A DNA stretch of 64,000 nt from Prevotella fusca JCM 17724 (GCF_001262015.1 NZ_CP012074.1:268501-332500), one strand, 5' to 3'. Positions 29,949 to 39,362 are shown, counted from the stretch's first letter. Notes: generated by a model from the sequence alone, not told the origin. Translations and numbers: made by a program.

Positions 29949-30776
29949 TTATGGGAACTGTGGATATTTGTCAAAGTCTGGCTTGCGCTTTTCGAGGAAA
30001 GCCTTGCCACCTTCCTGCGCTTCATCAAGTGTGTAGTAGAGCATTGTGGCATCTCCAGCGAGTTCTTGGATACCTGCCTGTCCGTCAAGTTCGGCGTTAA
30101 AGCCAGCTTTCATCATACGGAGTGCCAGCGGAGAACGCTCTATCATCGTCTCAGCCCAGTCTATACACTCATCTTCGAGACGGTCGAAAGGAACCACCTT
30201 GTTGACCAGTCCCATCCGTTCAGCTTCTTCAGCAGAGTACTGTCGGCACAGGAACCATATCTCACGAGCCTTCTTCTGACCCACGACACGTGCCAGATAA
30301 GATGCGCCGAAGCCGGCATCGAAGGAGCCAACCTTGGGTCCTGTCTGTCCGAAGATGGCGTTTTCAGAAGCAATGGAAAGGTCGCATACCACGTGAAGGA
30401 CGTGTCCACCACCAATCGCATAGCCGTTTACCATAGCGATGACAGGCTTTGGAAGGCGTCGGATCTGCATCTGCAAGTCAAGTACGTTGAGGCGTGGAAC
30501 ACCGTCACTACCGATATATCCGCCGTGTCCCTTTACATTCATGTCACCGCCGGAGCAGAACGCCTTGTCGCCTGCACCAGTGAGAATGACCACCCGTATG
30601 TCAAGGGCTTCACGACAGTAGTTGAAAGCCTGTGACATTTCCCACACTGTTTTCGGTGTGAAGGCATTACGGTAACGAGGGCGGTTGATGGTTACTTTTG
30701 CTATGTGGTTGTACTCTTCAAAGAGGATTTCCTCAAAGTTGAAGCCCTCAATCGGCTTCCATTCTCTTTTCTCCAT
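29949..30776 (-). CDS. menB: 1,4-Dihydroxy-2-naphthoyl-CoA synthase MenB
   Basis: Crotonase-fold enzyme that cyclises o-succinylbenzoyl-CoA to DHNA-CoA. 275 residues, standard length. The oxyanion-hole segments are [12 protein letters not shown] and [14 protein letters not shown], with a bicarbonate/active-site region in [20 protein letters not shown]. Encoded 82 bp after menD on the same strand. Confidence 0.97.
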   Translation of the reverse strand: MEKREWKPIEGFNFEEILFEEYNHIAKVTINRPRYRNAFTPKTVWEMSQAFNYCREALDIRVVILTGAGDKAFCSGGDMNVKGHGGYIGSDGVPRLNVLDLQMQIRRLPKPVIAMVNGYAIGGGHVLHVVCDLSIASENAIFGQTGPKVGSFDAGFGASYLARVVGQKKAREIWFLCRQYSAEEAERMGLVNKVVPFDRLEDECIDWAETMIERSPLALRMMKAGFNAELDGQAGIQELAGDATMLYYTLDEAQEGGKAFLEKRKPDFDKYPQFP

Positions 30777-30858
30777 AGGGTCTTTTTGTTTTTGATTGAT
30801 TATAGGGTGCTGCCAAGTTATTCCTGAAAAGAAGATGAACTATGGCAAATTAGTTTTA

Positions 30859-32520
30859 TTAAAAGGCTTGATAATAATCCTTCAAGGCTTGTGCATCTTC
30901 CTCTGCGTTGGTGAATACCTCCAGAAGAACAGGTCCTTCCTCAGCATTAAAGAACTTGTCAAGATTCTTATAAAGCTCCTCTTCGTTATGAGCCGATAGA
31001 TAGACGATGTCATGTGTCTGGCAGATTCCCTCTGCGGATGCCGTATGATGGGCAGCTACAGCACTGTCCCGATAGGGTGAACGCTCCAAGCCTGGCAGCT
31101 GATGGAAGATACCTCCACCGCCATTGTTAAGTAAGAGGATAGAAAGGTTGGGCGACAGCGCCCCGTTCCATAGTGCATTCTGGTCATAGAAGAAGCTCAA
31201 GTCACCGATAACACAGTAGACATCCTCCTCGTCCTGATGTGCAACGGCATAGCCGACAGCCGTTGATAACGAGCCTTCTATACCATTTACTCCTCGGTTG
31301 ACATAGATGTACTGGTCGGAGAAGATGTTACCAAGGCGCACAGCCGAGCTGTTCCCATAGAACAATTCGCCATCAACAGCTTCTTCCCTCATCTTCTCGT
31401 GGAAAGTCTTAACAGCCAGCAGTTGTGAGAAACGTGGTTTTATCGTTTCACGGATGGTTTTGGCTTTGTCGAAAACCTCATCCCATAGCGTTACAAAATC
31501 CTTCTTCTCTACGCCCTCCGTCTCGTTGGCAAAGATGCCGATAACCTCTTCCGCCGAGCCTTGGATAATGTCTGTGGCATGCATGAAAGTATCACAACAA
31601 TTACCTTCCTCGTTCACAATGATTGACATCCTGCACTCACACTTGCGCAGGAACTGACGGAGTCGTTTGCTGACAATCGTTCCTCCTATATAAATAAGGT
31701 GGTCTGGACGATAAGCGGAATCATCACTTATCATTTTCAGCACTTCATCTATGGGTTGTGCAGGGCAGATACTATCATCTGCCAGCTTCTCCTGAATAAC
31801 GACGGCAACCTTCTTCAATTCCTCTATTGCTTCGAGAGAATTGCCCACAACCTCGGGAATCAGCTGCCCAAGGACAATCATCGGCTTTTCTCCGCAGAAG
31901 AAATCAGCTGCCATCTCATAGACTCTTGTGTCATCCGTTACGGCAGGATAGAGCACAGTGCGGCGTTCGTCAGGAAGCTGCAGGACATCGTAGTCAAACA
32001 ACGGTTCGGTGATGGGGACATTGATATGTACCGGACCGCTACCATTCAGCCGTACAGCATTCAACGCCTCATTGACCAAGCGGTTGCAATGCCAGCGTTC
32101 CTCGTCGTTATGAGGTTCAGGTAATGTGACACTCTTGCGGACATTCGGTTCCAGTGCACGATGTTGATGGAGAGTCTGCCCATCCTGTTGGTCAATCCAT
32201 TGAGCCGGTCTGTCGGCTGAAATGACAATCAGCGGACGCTTTTGATAAAAGGCTTCAGCTACGGCAGGTGCCACGTTGAGCAAGGCAGAACCCGATGTCA
32301 CGCAAACGGCAACAGGTTCATTATCAGCCAGTGTCATACCTAAAGCTATAAATCCAGCCGACCGTTCATCAGTGACGGGATAGCACTCAATATCAGGACA
32401 AGCACAGAGATTATGCACGATAGGAGAGTTACGAGAGCCAGGACATACAACGGCTTTCGTGATACCTTCCTTTACGAGTAAGGCTGTAAGGATGTTGACG
32501 TTTTCTTTGGTGCTGTACAT
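30859..32520 (-). CDS. menD: SEPHCHC synthase MenD
   Basis: Thiamine-diphosphate enzyme that joins isochorismate and 2-oxoglutarate, the first committed step of menaquinone synthesis. 553 residues. CPGSRNSPIVHN at the N-terminus, GSALLNVAPAVAEA and the ThDP/metal site GDLSFFYDQNALWNG are characteristic. The 94-bp gap upstream to menF holds a 9-bp repeat array. Confidence 0.97.
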   Translation of the reverse strand: MYSTKENVNILTALLVKEGITKAVVCPGSRNSPIVHNLCACPDIECYPVTDERSAGFIALGMTLADNEPVAVCVTSGSALLNVAPAVAEAFYQKRPLIVISADRPAQWIDQQDGQTLHQHRALEPNVRKSVTLPEPHNDEERWHCNRLVNEALNAVRLNGSGPVHINVPITEPLFDYDVLQLPDERRTVLYPAVTDDTRVYEMAADFFCGEKPMIVLGQLIPEVVGNSLEAIEELKKVAVVIQEKLADDSICPAQPIDEVLKMISDDSAYRPDHLIYIGGTIVSKRLRQFLRKCECRMSIIVNEEGNCCDTFMHATDIIQGSAEEVIGIFANETEGVEKKDFVTLWDEVFDKAKTIRETIKPRFSQLLAVKTFHEKMREEAVDGELFYGNSSAVRLGNIFSDQYIYVNRGVNGIEGSLSTAVGYAVAHQDEEDVYCVIGDLSFFYDQNALWNGALSPNLSILLLNNGGGGIFHQLPGLERSPYRDSAVAAHHTASAEGICQTHDIVYLSAHNEEELYKNLDKFFNAEEGPVLLEVFTNAEEDAQALKDYYQAF

Positions 32521-32563
32521 TGTGGGTGATGGGTGGTGAATGTTGGGTGATGATGGTTAGGGG

Positions 32564-32603
32564 TATTGGGCTAATAAGGCTTATAAGCCCAATAAGACAA
32601 ATA
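32564..32603. repeat. Degenerate 9-bp tandem repeat, menF-menD gap
   Basis: ATTGGGCTA, ATAAGGCTT, ATAAGCCCA and ATAAGACAA in 9-bp register; the second and third units are also mutually complementary, so a hairpin can form. Confidence 0.6.
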
Positions 32604-32614
32604 TGCCTATAACT

Positions 32615-33661
32615 TTAATTGTGATTTAATAGCTGTCGCATAGTGTCGAGCTTGGCTTCTGTTTCTTGCCATTCATTCTCTTCGACGCTTTCCTTTAAGA
32701 GTCCGCCACCAGCATAAAGGCGGCAGGCAGGACGGGAGATCTGCATACAGCGGAGGGTGACATAAAGTTTTGCCATACCATTATCGCCAAGCAGTCCGCT
32801 GAAACCACTGTAATAACCGCGGTTCAGTTGTTCGTTGTGAAGGATGAACTGCTGTGCCTCATCCTTTGGCATGCCACATACGGCAGGGGTAGGATGGAAG
32901 GCTGTGAGGAAACTTCCGAGTCGCTGTGTGTCCTTGAGGCGGAAGGTGAAATCGGTACGAAGGTGTGCCAGATGTGCTGCACGAGCGGTATAGGGCTTAC
33001 TTTCAGCGATTTCAGAAGCAAATGGTTGCAGACAGGTGCGGATGTAGTCGGCAACGAGCTGTTGCTCTTCCTGGTTCTTTGCAGACCACAGCATATCTTC
33101 ACCCTTATACTTCATCGTGCCTGCCAGTGCCATTGTCTGATAGCCGTCAGCATCGCCACAGAGCAGTATCTCTGGGCTTGCAATAAGCCACATACCCGTT
33201 TCTTCGGTATAGAAAAGGGCGATATAGGAACGTGGATACCTCTCGCAAGCCTTGAGAAAGATACTCCGAGGAGTTGTTCCCTCATCTTTCGCCTCTACGA
33301 CTGAGCGTGCCAGCACCAATTTACGGAATGTATTGCATTCTAATTCTTTATGGAAACGACAGAAATCATCGTGATAGATCTCGCGAAGCGATGTTGTTTC
33401 GCCAGCAAGCAGAGTTTCGTCCTGCCAGTCTGGAATAGCCTTAAAGCCCTTGCTGCCGTCTAAAGGCAGAACAGTAGATGAACCGTTCTGCCCATCCAGC
33501 AAGTAAAGTGTGTTGCTACTGTCACGGTAGAACGGTGCAATGACAAATCCCTTGCGCCCGTCAAGTGCTGCAAGCGAAGAGATAACCGTCGGCTTTTCCG
33601 GCTGTGTATAGCAATGGCAAACCTTCTCGAAAGGCTCACGATAGATAAAGAAAGATTCCAT
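32615..33661 (-). CDS. menF: Isochorismate synthase (chorismate-binding enzyme)
   Basis: Converts chorismate to isochorismate for MenD. 348 residues, at the short end of the family, lacking part of the N-terminal region. The chorismate-binding core is clear: LALAGTMKYKGEDMLWSAKN, FHPTPAVCGMPKDEA, YYSGFSGLLG and the closing VEENEWQETEAKLDTM. Its ATG directly abuts the stop codon of the upstream thioesterase gene, so translation is probably coupled. Confidence 0.95.
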   Translation of the reverse strand: MESFFIYREPFEKVCHCYTQPEKPTVISSLAALDGRKGFVIAPFYRDSSNTLYLLDGQNGSSTVLPLDGSKGFKAIPDWQDETLLAGETTSLREIYHDDFCRFHKELECNTFRKLVLARSVVEAKDEGTTPRSIFLKACERYPRSYIALFYTEETGMWLIASPEILLCGDADGYQTMALAGTMKYKGEDMLWSAKNQEEQQLVADYIRTCLQPFASEIAESKPYTARAAHLAHLRTDFTFRLKDTQRLGSFLTAFHPTPAVCGMPKDEAQQFILHNEQLNRGYYSGFSGLLGDNGMAKLYVTLRCMQISRPACRLYAGGGLLKESVEENEWQETEAKLDTMRQLLNHN

Positions 33662-34078
33662 TTACTTCTCCTGTGGGGCTATGACGTAGTTGGTAACCTG
33701 TACGCTGGAGATGAGTTCGTTCTCATCATTCTTGATGTCAATGTTCCACACGTGCAGCGTATGCCCCTTATGAATCAGTTTTCCGTAAGCTGTAACGGTT
33801 CCGCCGTAAGGCATTGCCTTGACGTGATTGCCGTGTACGTTGATGCCCATTGCCATCTTTCCGGGGCATAATGCCATCGAACCTACGCCTGCAAGATTCT
33901 CTGCAAGTGCCAGTGAAGCACCTCCGGCGAGGAAGCCGAAAGGCTGTTTGTTACGGTCGTCTACAGCCATTCTTGCCTTCAACGTGTCGTCTTCGGGGGT
34001 AGAAATGAACTCCATACCAAGTGTGCGGCTCAGTCCGTCTTCGTGATGGATATTGTTCAATATGTGATCTATGTTCAT
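33662..34078 (-). CDS. Hotdog-fold thioesterase, probable DHNA-CoA hydrolase
   Basis: PaaI/MenI-type thioesterase, 138 residues. The hotdog core is visible in NKQPFGFLAGGASLALAENLAG and MGINVHGNHVKAMP, with the acidic active-site region in SLALAEN. As the first gene of the men operon it very probably hydrolyses DHNA-CoA between MenB and MenA, a step otherwise missing here. The stop codon directly precedes the menF start. Confidence 0.9.
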   Translation of the reverse strand: MNIDHILNNIHHEDGLSRTLGMEFISTPEDDTLKARMAVDDRNKQPFGFLAGGASLALAENLAGVGSMALCPGKMAMGINVHGNHVKAMPYGGTVTAYGKLIHKGHTLHVWNIDIKNDENELISSVQVTNYVIAPQEK

Positions 34079-34101
34079 AATCTAATCGACTTAATGTTAT
34101 G

Positions 34102-34132
34102 CAAAGATAATAAAAGTTGGATAGATAGCAAA
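34102..34132 (-). promoter_or_regulatory. Promoter of the menaquinone operon
   Basis: On the minus strand: TTTG at 34132-34129, a 19-bp spacer and TATCTTTG at 34109-34102, 23 nt before the thioesterase ATG. A textbook Bacteroidetes promoter; it should drive all seven genes to menE. Confidence 0.75.
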
Positions 34133-34305
34133 ATCAAGCGGCAAAATCAAAATTACAAGATAGGAGTTATTGGGGGAGAGATGGTGGGATGGAGAGTGAA
34201 ATCAATGGAAGGCAAGCACTGCATGTCTATGAAAACAACAGGGAAGCTGTGGCGTTCATTCCTCTCCTTTCAGAAAGAGAAAGAGTAAAGGAATGAAATG
34301 GTTTT

Positions 34306-34432
34306 GTCATGATTTTTCCTCTCCATTACGATAATAGGTGCTTAATTGCGTTCCAACTAAGAACTAATTGACGTCCAATAGGTGCTTAATTGAAGCCCAA
34401 CTAAGGCTTAGTTGAAGTCCAGTTGAGCACCT
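34306..34432 (+). repeat. Family II array, diverged copy
   Basis: TAATTG or TAGTTG marks units at 34343, 34365, 34387 and 34409, exactly 22 bp apart. Units read as 17-nt imperfect hairpins (TAATTG with CCAACTA) plus 5-nt spacers. GTGCTTAATTG matches the core of the two large copies at 52.0 and 56.4 kb; the AAAAATCATGACA motif of those copies is present nearby in reverse orientation. The rest of the 765-bp gap (34079-34843) holds promoters at both ends and nothing else I can name. Confidence 0.65.
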
Positions 34433-34811
34433 CTGTCTTTATGCGTGGTGGTAACTCGTTGGTTGTTTGGTTGTTACTTGATGTTTAGGATTCGCTTTTT
34501 ATCCCTGTTTTTAAGGTAGGGTAGAGGATGATTTGTGTAAAGATATTTCAGGTTCAACAGTGCAAGAAATCACTTCCATATTCATTGCGAAAGAATGAGG
34601 ACTGTATCGAAACAGTTATCTTGTAGTACTCTCACGTCGTCCTTGTCCATAGTTTATATGAAAGGGATAAGTAATTGTATCTAAAAAAGTATAACTGCCG
34701 GAGAAAAGACGGTGTCGGTTATTATCTGCCTTCCAGACTTGCATTCTCTGTCAGTATTCGTTCTGATGGTAAAAATAACAGGTATTTCTTCCCGATTACT
34801 CCATTTTTTTA

Positions 34812-34819
34812 TATATTTG
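34812..34819 (+). promoter_or_regulatory. Probable -7 element for the outer-membrane protein gene
   Basis: TATATTTG, 25 nt upstream of the ATG; the -33 region is weak. Confidence 0.5.
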
Positions 34820-34843
34820 CAGGCAATTTTGGAAAATAGATAA

Positions 34844-35506
34844 ATGATGAAAAAAATACTTGTATTTGTACTGTTCCTTGGATTACAGGCAACAGCAATG
34901 GCACAGAATCCTGCTGCCAATACTGTTAGAGAATCAACAGGGTACGGACTGGAGAAGGATAAAGCTGTTTATCTGGAACTGATGGGAGCATCAAACCTCG
35001 TAGGTGTCAACTATGATGCACGTTTCAACGACCATACACGCTTTGGATGGAGAACGGGTCTGAACTTCGGTTATGGACGCAATTCCAGTATATTCTGGGA
35101 AGGGTCAGATGTTCGTGGCTATGCAGTCCCATTGGAGGTGAACTATCTCTTAGGCAGTCAGAAGAACAATCTTGAGGTGGGTGTGGGTGCCAGTGTGGGT
35201 ATTTACAATTTACACGGTACGTTTCTGGAGTCTGTAGATGGTCCTAAGTCTTCGTTGACAGCTGACCAGCAGAAGCATGCTATGGGCGAATATAATACCC
35301 CTGAAGGGACAAAGACCTGGCTGGTTTACAATGAGAGCCGTAACAAAATCGGCTACTATTTCTTTGGAAACATCGGCTATCGTCATGTATCCCGCAAGGG
35401 TTTCCTCTTCCGTGCAGGTTTCAGCCCTTCCTTTACTTTCGGTGAGAAGAACGCTGTTAAAAAGACTCTTCTCTATCTTTACCTCGGCTTCGGTTGGGCA
35501 TTTTGA
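34844..35506 (+). CDS. Small outer-membrane beta-barrel protein of unknown function
   Basis: 220 residues with a signal peptide (residues 1-21, ending AMAQ) and alternating amphipathic strands ending in LYLYLGFGWAF with a terminal phenylalanine, as expected of an 8- to 10-stranded barrel. The second ATG, one codon on, could also be used. No family recognised. Monocistronic with a strong terminator shared with the convergent gene. Confidence 0.75.
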   Translation: MMKKILVFVLFLGLQATAMAQNPAANTVRESTGYGLEKDKAVYLELMGASNLVGVNYDARFNDHTRFGWRTGLNFGYGRNSSIFWEGSDVRGYAVPLEVNYLLGSQKNNLEVGVGASVGIYNLHGTFLESVDGPKSSLTADQQKHAMGEYNTPEGTKTWLVYNESRNKIGYYFFGNIGYRHVSRKGFLFRAGFSPSFTFGEKNAVKKTLLYLYLGFGWAF

Positions 35507-35517
35507 TAGATAATCAA

Positions 35518-35568
35518 ATAAAACAAAAGCAGGGACGTACGAATTGTGCGTCCCTGCTTTTGTTTTAT
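35518..35568. terminator. Bidirectional terminator between convergent genes
   Basis: A perfect 20-bp stem (35518-35537 with 35549-35568), an 11-nt loop, and A/T tracts on both sides. It serves the rightward barrel gene and the leftward lipoprotein gene. Confidence 0.85.
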
Positions 35569-35581
35569 AGATGCAGCGTAA

Positions 35582-36460
35582 TCAGTGAATCACCTTATCT
35601 ATCATATAGTCATAATCGTATTCTTTCCTCACCGAACGCTTCTTCAACTCAACACGTATTGAATCAAAAGGCTGGGTATTATCGTATGAAGTAGAGAAGT
35701 TAACACGACATCTATCCTTCACAAGTTCCGCTTCTGGTACTACTTTCATATCCTTTCGAGCAAGTATCTTTGCTGGAAAGACAATCTGTGTTCCTTCCTT
35801 TGTCAGCTGTTCTACGAACGCAGATGAGCCATAGTCACGAGCAAGTTTCAGTAGTGATGCCTTGTCTACTGGCTTCTGCTGACACTCGTGGATGTACCTT
35901 ACATAAAAGTCTGTCACCATATCTGATTCATCCCACGCCATAGGAACAGGATAAACCTTAGTGCTCCCATCTTTAGATAACGCCAACAAGAAGGTAAAAC
36001 CATCATCCGTTTCTGGATAACAGATAGAAATTGGCAAATAAACAGAAGTGTTAGTTATGTCGGAAACAGAAGCTGCATAAACCTGGAAATCCTCATCCGC
36101 ACCTTTCCAAATGTTTTCCCGGGTAAAAACTTTCTTATCAAACAGAATCCTACCACCCTTTGAAATAGTGACAAGTAGCTTCTTCACAAACTCGTCAGAA
36201 TTCTTCACCTTAGCCTTATTGTCAACTGCCTTAATCTGAACATGCCAGTCTCCATAGACTGTATCCACCACCATATTCTCATTAGAGGCATCTTCCTTCT
36301 TCAAGGTTTTATCCTCTTGGACAGCAGATGTATCCTCAACTTGAGCAGCTGTGGGAGCCTTCCGAACCCCTGACACACAACAAGCCGACAAAATTCCCAT
36401 GCCCAAGGCTGTAAGCAGCAAAGCTGTAAAAGCCTTTGTCATTCTACATGTTCTCATCAT
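35582..36460 (-). CDS. DUF4738-like lipoprotein
   Basis: 292-residue lipoprotein: the signal peptide ends in lipobox LSAC (C27), followed by a linker rich in T, A, E and K (to about residue 60), then a globular domain of unknown fold starting VVDTVYGDWHVQIKAVDNK. I place it with DUF4738, a Bacteroidales family, from the overall pattern. ATG codons at residues 1, 2 and 7 are all possible. Function unknown. Confidence 0.75.
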   Translation of the reverse strand: MMRTCRMTKAFTALLLTALGMGILSACCVSGVRKAPTAAQVEDTSAVQEDKTLKKEDASNENMVVDTVYGDWHVQIKAVDNKAKVKNSDEFVKKLLVTISKGGRILFDKKVFTRENIWKGADEDFQVYAASVSDITNTSVYLPISICYPETDDGFTFLLALSKDGSTKVYPVPMAWDESDMVTDFYVRYIHECQQKPVDKASLLKLARDYGSSAFVEQLTKEGTQIVFPAKILARKDMKVVPEAELVKDRCRVNFSTSYDNTQPFDSIRVELKKRSVRKEYDYDYMIDKVIH

Positions 36461-36569
36461 ATTTCTTGTTTATAATTAGTAATTAATTCGATTCTTTTAT
36501 TTTTCCACGAAAGTAAATAAAAAAGATTAATACTACAAGTTTATGCCTTGAGAAATATAGATAAAAAAA

Positions 36570-36611
36570 GAACTGCCTTCTGTCTTCATACAGAAAGACA
36601 GAAAGCAGTTC
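36570..36611 (-). terminator. Terminator of pepD
   Basis: GAACTGCCTTCTGTC (36570-36584) pairs with 36597-36611 with one mismatch; on the minus strand a TTTTTTT run follows. It lies about 50 bp after the pepD stop. Confidence 0.75.
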
Positions 36612-36659
36612 CATTATCTATTATTTTATTCAGCTGTTTTGTCACAGCCTCACTGGGCT

Positions 36660-38114
36660 CTACTTAACAGGAATCTCCTCCAAAGTCTGAACAAGAAGTT
36701 TCCAGAATGGCTCAACAGTTGCTATCTCAAGACGCTCCTTCGCTGTGTGAGGGCTGCGGAGTGTAGGGCCGAGACTTACAACGTCCATACCTGGATACTT
36801 ACCGAGGATGACAGAGCATTCAAGACCTGCGTGGTCTACCTGCACGATGCCCTCAACACCATTCTGCTCCTTATAGACCTTCTTCAGGAGGTTAAGGATT
36901 TCACTCTCTGGGTTCGGGTCCCATCCGCCATAGTGTGCACTGAAGACTGTCTTCATGCCAGCCATATTGAAACAGCTCTCAAGTTGGGCAGAGATGTAGT
37001 CTCTCATGTCCTCACGGCTTGAGCGAGCAAGAATCATGATAGTTGCCTTTGTTGGGTCAATATTGATTTTTGCAAGGTTTGATGAAGTCTCAACAACGTC
37101 AGGATAAGATGGGATCATACGCAAAACACCATTATGGCAAGCAAAGATGGCGTTGATAAGGTTGTCCTGAATATCTACAGGAACAAGGTTTGCAGGCTTC
37201 TCTGTGTCCTCAACGAAGAATTCAACATTTGGCTCAATTCCCTTGAACTCGTCTTCGATGAGTGCTTTCTGGGCAGCTACCATATCTTTTAAAGCAGCAA
37301 CGTTTGCCTGTGGCAAGGCAAGAACCACCTCTGCCTTGAATGGAATTGCATTGCGCATATTACCGCCTTCCCAGCAAGCTAAGCGGACATCAAGTTCAGT
37401 AACAGCCTTGCGGACAAAGCGTACCATCTCCTTGTTGGCATTGGCACGTCCCTCATGGATTTCAAGGCCGGAGTGACCACCACGGAAACCCTTCAAAGTT
37501 ACCTTGACTGCTGCTTCCTCATCGTTGGCAACTTCCTTATATTCCAAGGTAGAAGTAATGTCAACACCACCTGCAGAACCGATGACGAATTTGCCCCATG
37601 TCTCAGAGTCAAGGTTCATAAGGATGTCACTATGCAACTCACCGCTTGGCATCTCGTTGACACCATACATACCTGTTTCCTCATCTCGGGTAATCAATGC
37701 CTCTACAACACCGTGCTTCAACGTCTTATCCTCCATGATAGCCATGATAGCAGCAACGCCGATACCATCATCAGCACCAAGTGTTGTATTGTTTGCATAT
37801 ACCCATCCATCCACAATATGTGTCACAATCGGATCGGTTTCAAAGTTATGATTGCTGTCCGGAGCCTTCTGTGGGACCATGTCCATGTGAGCCTGCAGCA
37901 GAACGGTCTTACGGTTTTCATATCCCGGTGTGGCAGGCTTACGCATAACGACATTACCGCCAGAATCGACATATGATTCAACACCAACTCTTGCAGCAAA
38001 GTCTAACAAGAATTTCTGTACTTTCTCTGGTAATCCGGAAGGACGTGGAACCTGTGTCAGATCATCAAAGTTTCTCCAAAGGTCTTCTGGTTTAAGATTT
38101 CTGATTTCACTCAT
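36660..38114 (-). CDS. pepD: Aminoacyl-histidine dipeptidase (M20 family)
   Basis: Di-zinc cytosolic peptidase of 484 residues, cleaving Xaa-His and related dipeptides. M20 motifs: AHMDMVPQK (zinc ligand and catalytic Asp), LGADDGIGVA, TRDEETGMYG (general-base Glu) and DHAGLECSVI. Length and the lid domain match PepD of Bacteroidales. The upstream 129 bp hold no clear promoter. Confidence 0.95.
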   Translation of the reverse strand: MSEIRNLKPEDLWRNFDDLTQVPRPSGLPEKVQKFLLDFAARVGVESYVDSGGNVVMRKPATPGYENRKTVLLQAHMDMVPQKAPDSNHNFETDPIVTHIVDGWVYANNTTLGADDGIGVAAIMAIMEDKTLKHGVVEALITRDEETGMYGVNEMPSGELHSDILMNLDSETWGKFVIGSAGGVDITSTLEYKEVANDEEAAVKVTLKGFRGGHSGLEIHEGRANANKEMVRFVRKAVTELDVRLACWEGGNMRNAIPFKAEVVLALPQANVAALKDMVAAQKALIEDEFKGIEPNVEFFVEDTEKPANLVPVDIQDNLINAIFACHNGVLRMIPSYPDVVETSSNLAKINIDPTKATIMILARSSREDMRDYISAQLESCFNMAGMKTVFSAHYGGWDPNPESEILNLLKKVYKEQNGVEGIVQVDHAGLECSVILGKYPGMDVVSLGPTLRSPHTAKERLEIATVEPFWKLLVQTLEEIPVK

Positions 38115-38243
38115 AATGTTGATTTTAAAAGGTTATTATAAATTGTTTATCTCGTTGTCTCAATATTCCAATTCTCTCTCTGTCAGAACAGCAATAGTAT
38201 TCCTGTCAGGGCATTGATGTCACGGCTTTCCTCTTTCAATGCT

Positions 38244-39284
38244 TCATCCTTCCACACTCTTCGCTGGGCGGGTAAGTTGAGCCGGGCTGACCAATGGGAC
38301 TGGTGTCTTGGTAAAGCTCAGTGCAATCCATGCGTAAACTCCCAGGAGGATAACCAGCAATGTCTGAATGGTATGTACTATCAGTACGAAAAAGAGTGCC
38401 TGATTGTCAGCCACACCATAGAGAATCAGCATCGTCTTGACTGCAAAATGCCACGGTCCTGCTCCGTTAGGTGTTGGTACGATAACGGCTACCGAGCCCA
38501 CGACGAAGCTAACAAGTGCACAGGAAAGACCGAGGCTTTCCGTTGCATCAAAGCAGTAGAAAGTCAGGTAATAATGTAGGAAATAGCTTCCCCATATTGC
38601 CAGACTGTAGAAAAGGAACAAGGGAATATTCCTTACTTTCCGCAACGAGCAGATTCCCTGCCATATACCTCCCAGCATCTCCTTCACCTTCTTGTAAAAA
38701 GCAAGTCGGCGCAGCACATAATAGAAGAGGATGATGGATGCAACGCCACAGATAGCCGTTACCAGCCAGCCGGTAGGTGAGAACATCCTGAAGATATCGT
38801 CAATACGTGTGCCAGTCCTTGAGAAGAAGTTGGTAAATACCCGTATCTGCATCAGGAAAGCAGTGGCACTGATAAGCAAAACGATGAGCGTGTCGACCGC
38901 CCGTTCAGTAACGACTGTACCGATAGCCTTCGGAAAAGCAACCTTGTCATACCGGTTCAATACCCCGCAACGGGCAAACTCTCCAATGCGTGGAATGAGC
39001 AGACTGACAGCATAGGAAAGGAAGATAGAGTTGACACAAACCGACGAGCGGGGATGCTCGCCAATAGGTTCAAGGCTCTGTTTCCATCTCCATCCGCGAA
39101 AAGCCTGTGCCAGAATGCCGAAAGGGAGAGAGAGAATCATCCATGTCCAGTCCATTTCATGCAGAAGTACATGTCTGACGCTGGAGAAGTCGAATCCCCT
39201 ATACATCCAATAAAGGATTGCACTTCCAAGCAGTAACGGTAATGCAATCTTCACAGTATTGTTGAACAGTTTCTTCGTCCTCAT
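38244..39284 (-). CDS. Lysylphosphatidylglycerol-synthase-like transmembrane protein (YbhN family)
   Basis: Integral membrane protein of 346 residues with about eight hydrophobic helices, of the UPF0104/LPG synthase TM family (PGERKxxLKKEL-free form). The hallmark IPRIGEFARCGVLNRYDKV and VPTPNGAGPWHFAVKTML regions are present. In related proteins this domain flips or transfers lipids; without a synthase domain it is probably a flippase-like protein. ATG at 39284 is chosen; an upstream TTG at 39296 is in frame but unlikely because the -7 box is only 10 nt upstream of the ATG. Confidence 0.88.
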   Translation of the reverse strand: MRTKKLFNNTVKIALPLLLGSAILYWMYRGFDFSSVRHVLLHEMDWTWMILSLPFGILAQAFRGWRWKQSLEPIGEHPRSSVCVNSIFLSYAVSLLIPRIGEFARCGVLNRYDKVAFPKAIGTVVTERAVDTLIVLLISATAFLMQIRVFTNFFSRTGTRIDDIFRMFSPTGWLVTAICGVASIILFYYVLRRLAFYKKVKEMLGGIWQGICSLRKVRNIPLFLFYSLAIWGSYFLHYYLTFYCFDATESLGLSCALVSFVVGSVAVIVPTPNGAGPWHFAVKTMLILYGVADNQALFFVLIVHTIQTLLVILLGVYAWIALSFTKTPVPLVSPAQLTRPAKSVEG

Positions 39285-39293
39285 ATAATGGAG

Positions 39294-39324
39294 CAAAGAT
39301 AATTAAAATGTTTTTCAATGCAAA
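39294..39324 (-). promoter_or_regulatory. Promoter of the YbhN-like gene, near-leaderless
   Basis: On the minus strand: TTTG at 39324-39321, a 19-bp spacer and TATCTTTG at 39301-39294. Expected start about 39287, next to the ATG. It overlaps the -33 region of the divergent rsmA promoter. Confidence 0.7.
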
Positions 39325-39334
39325 ATAAAATGAG

Positions 39335-39342
39335 TATCTTTG
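39335..39342 (+). promoter_or_regulatory. Probable -7 element for rsmA
   Basis: TATCTTTG, 21 nt upstream of the rsmA ATG, with a T-rich -33 region at 39311-39315. Confidence 0.6.
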
Positions 39343-39362
39343 TGGGCAAATAAAGAAAAATT

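Noticed and set aside
29799..30635. 278-codon open frame on the plus strand
   Set aside because: It is antisense to menB, which is certain, and its N-terminal isoleucine/leucine repeats are the 9-bp array read in frame.
34043..34288. 81-codon open frame on the plus strand
   Set aside because: It starts inside the thioesterase gene, crosses the men promoter and shows no protein-like composition.
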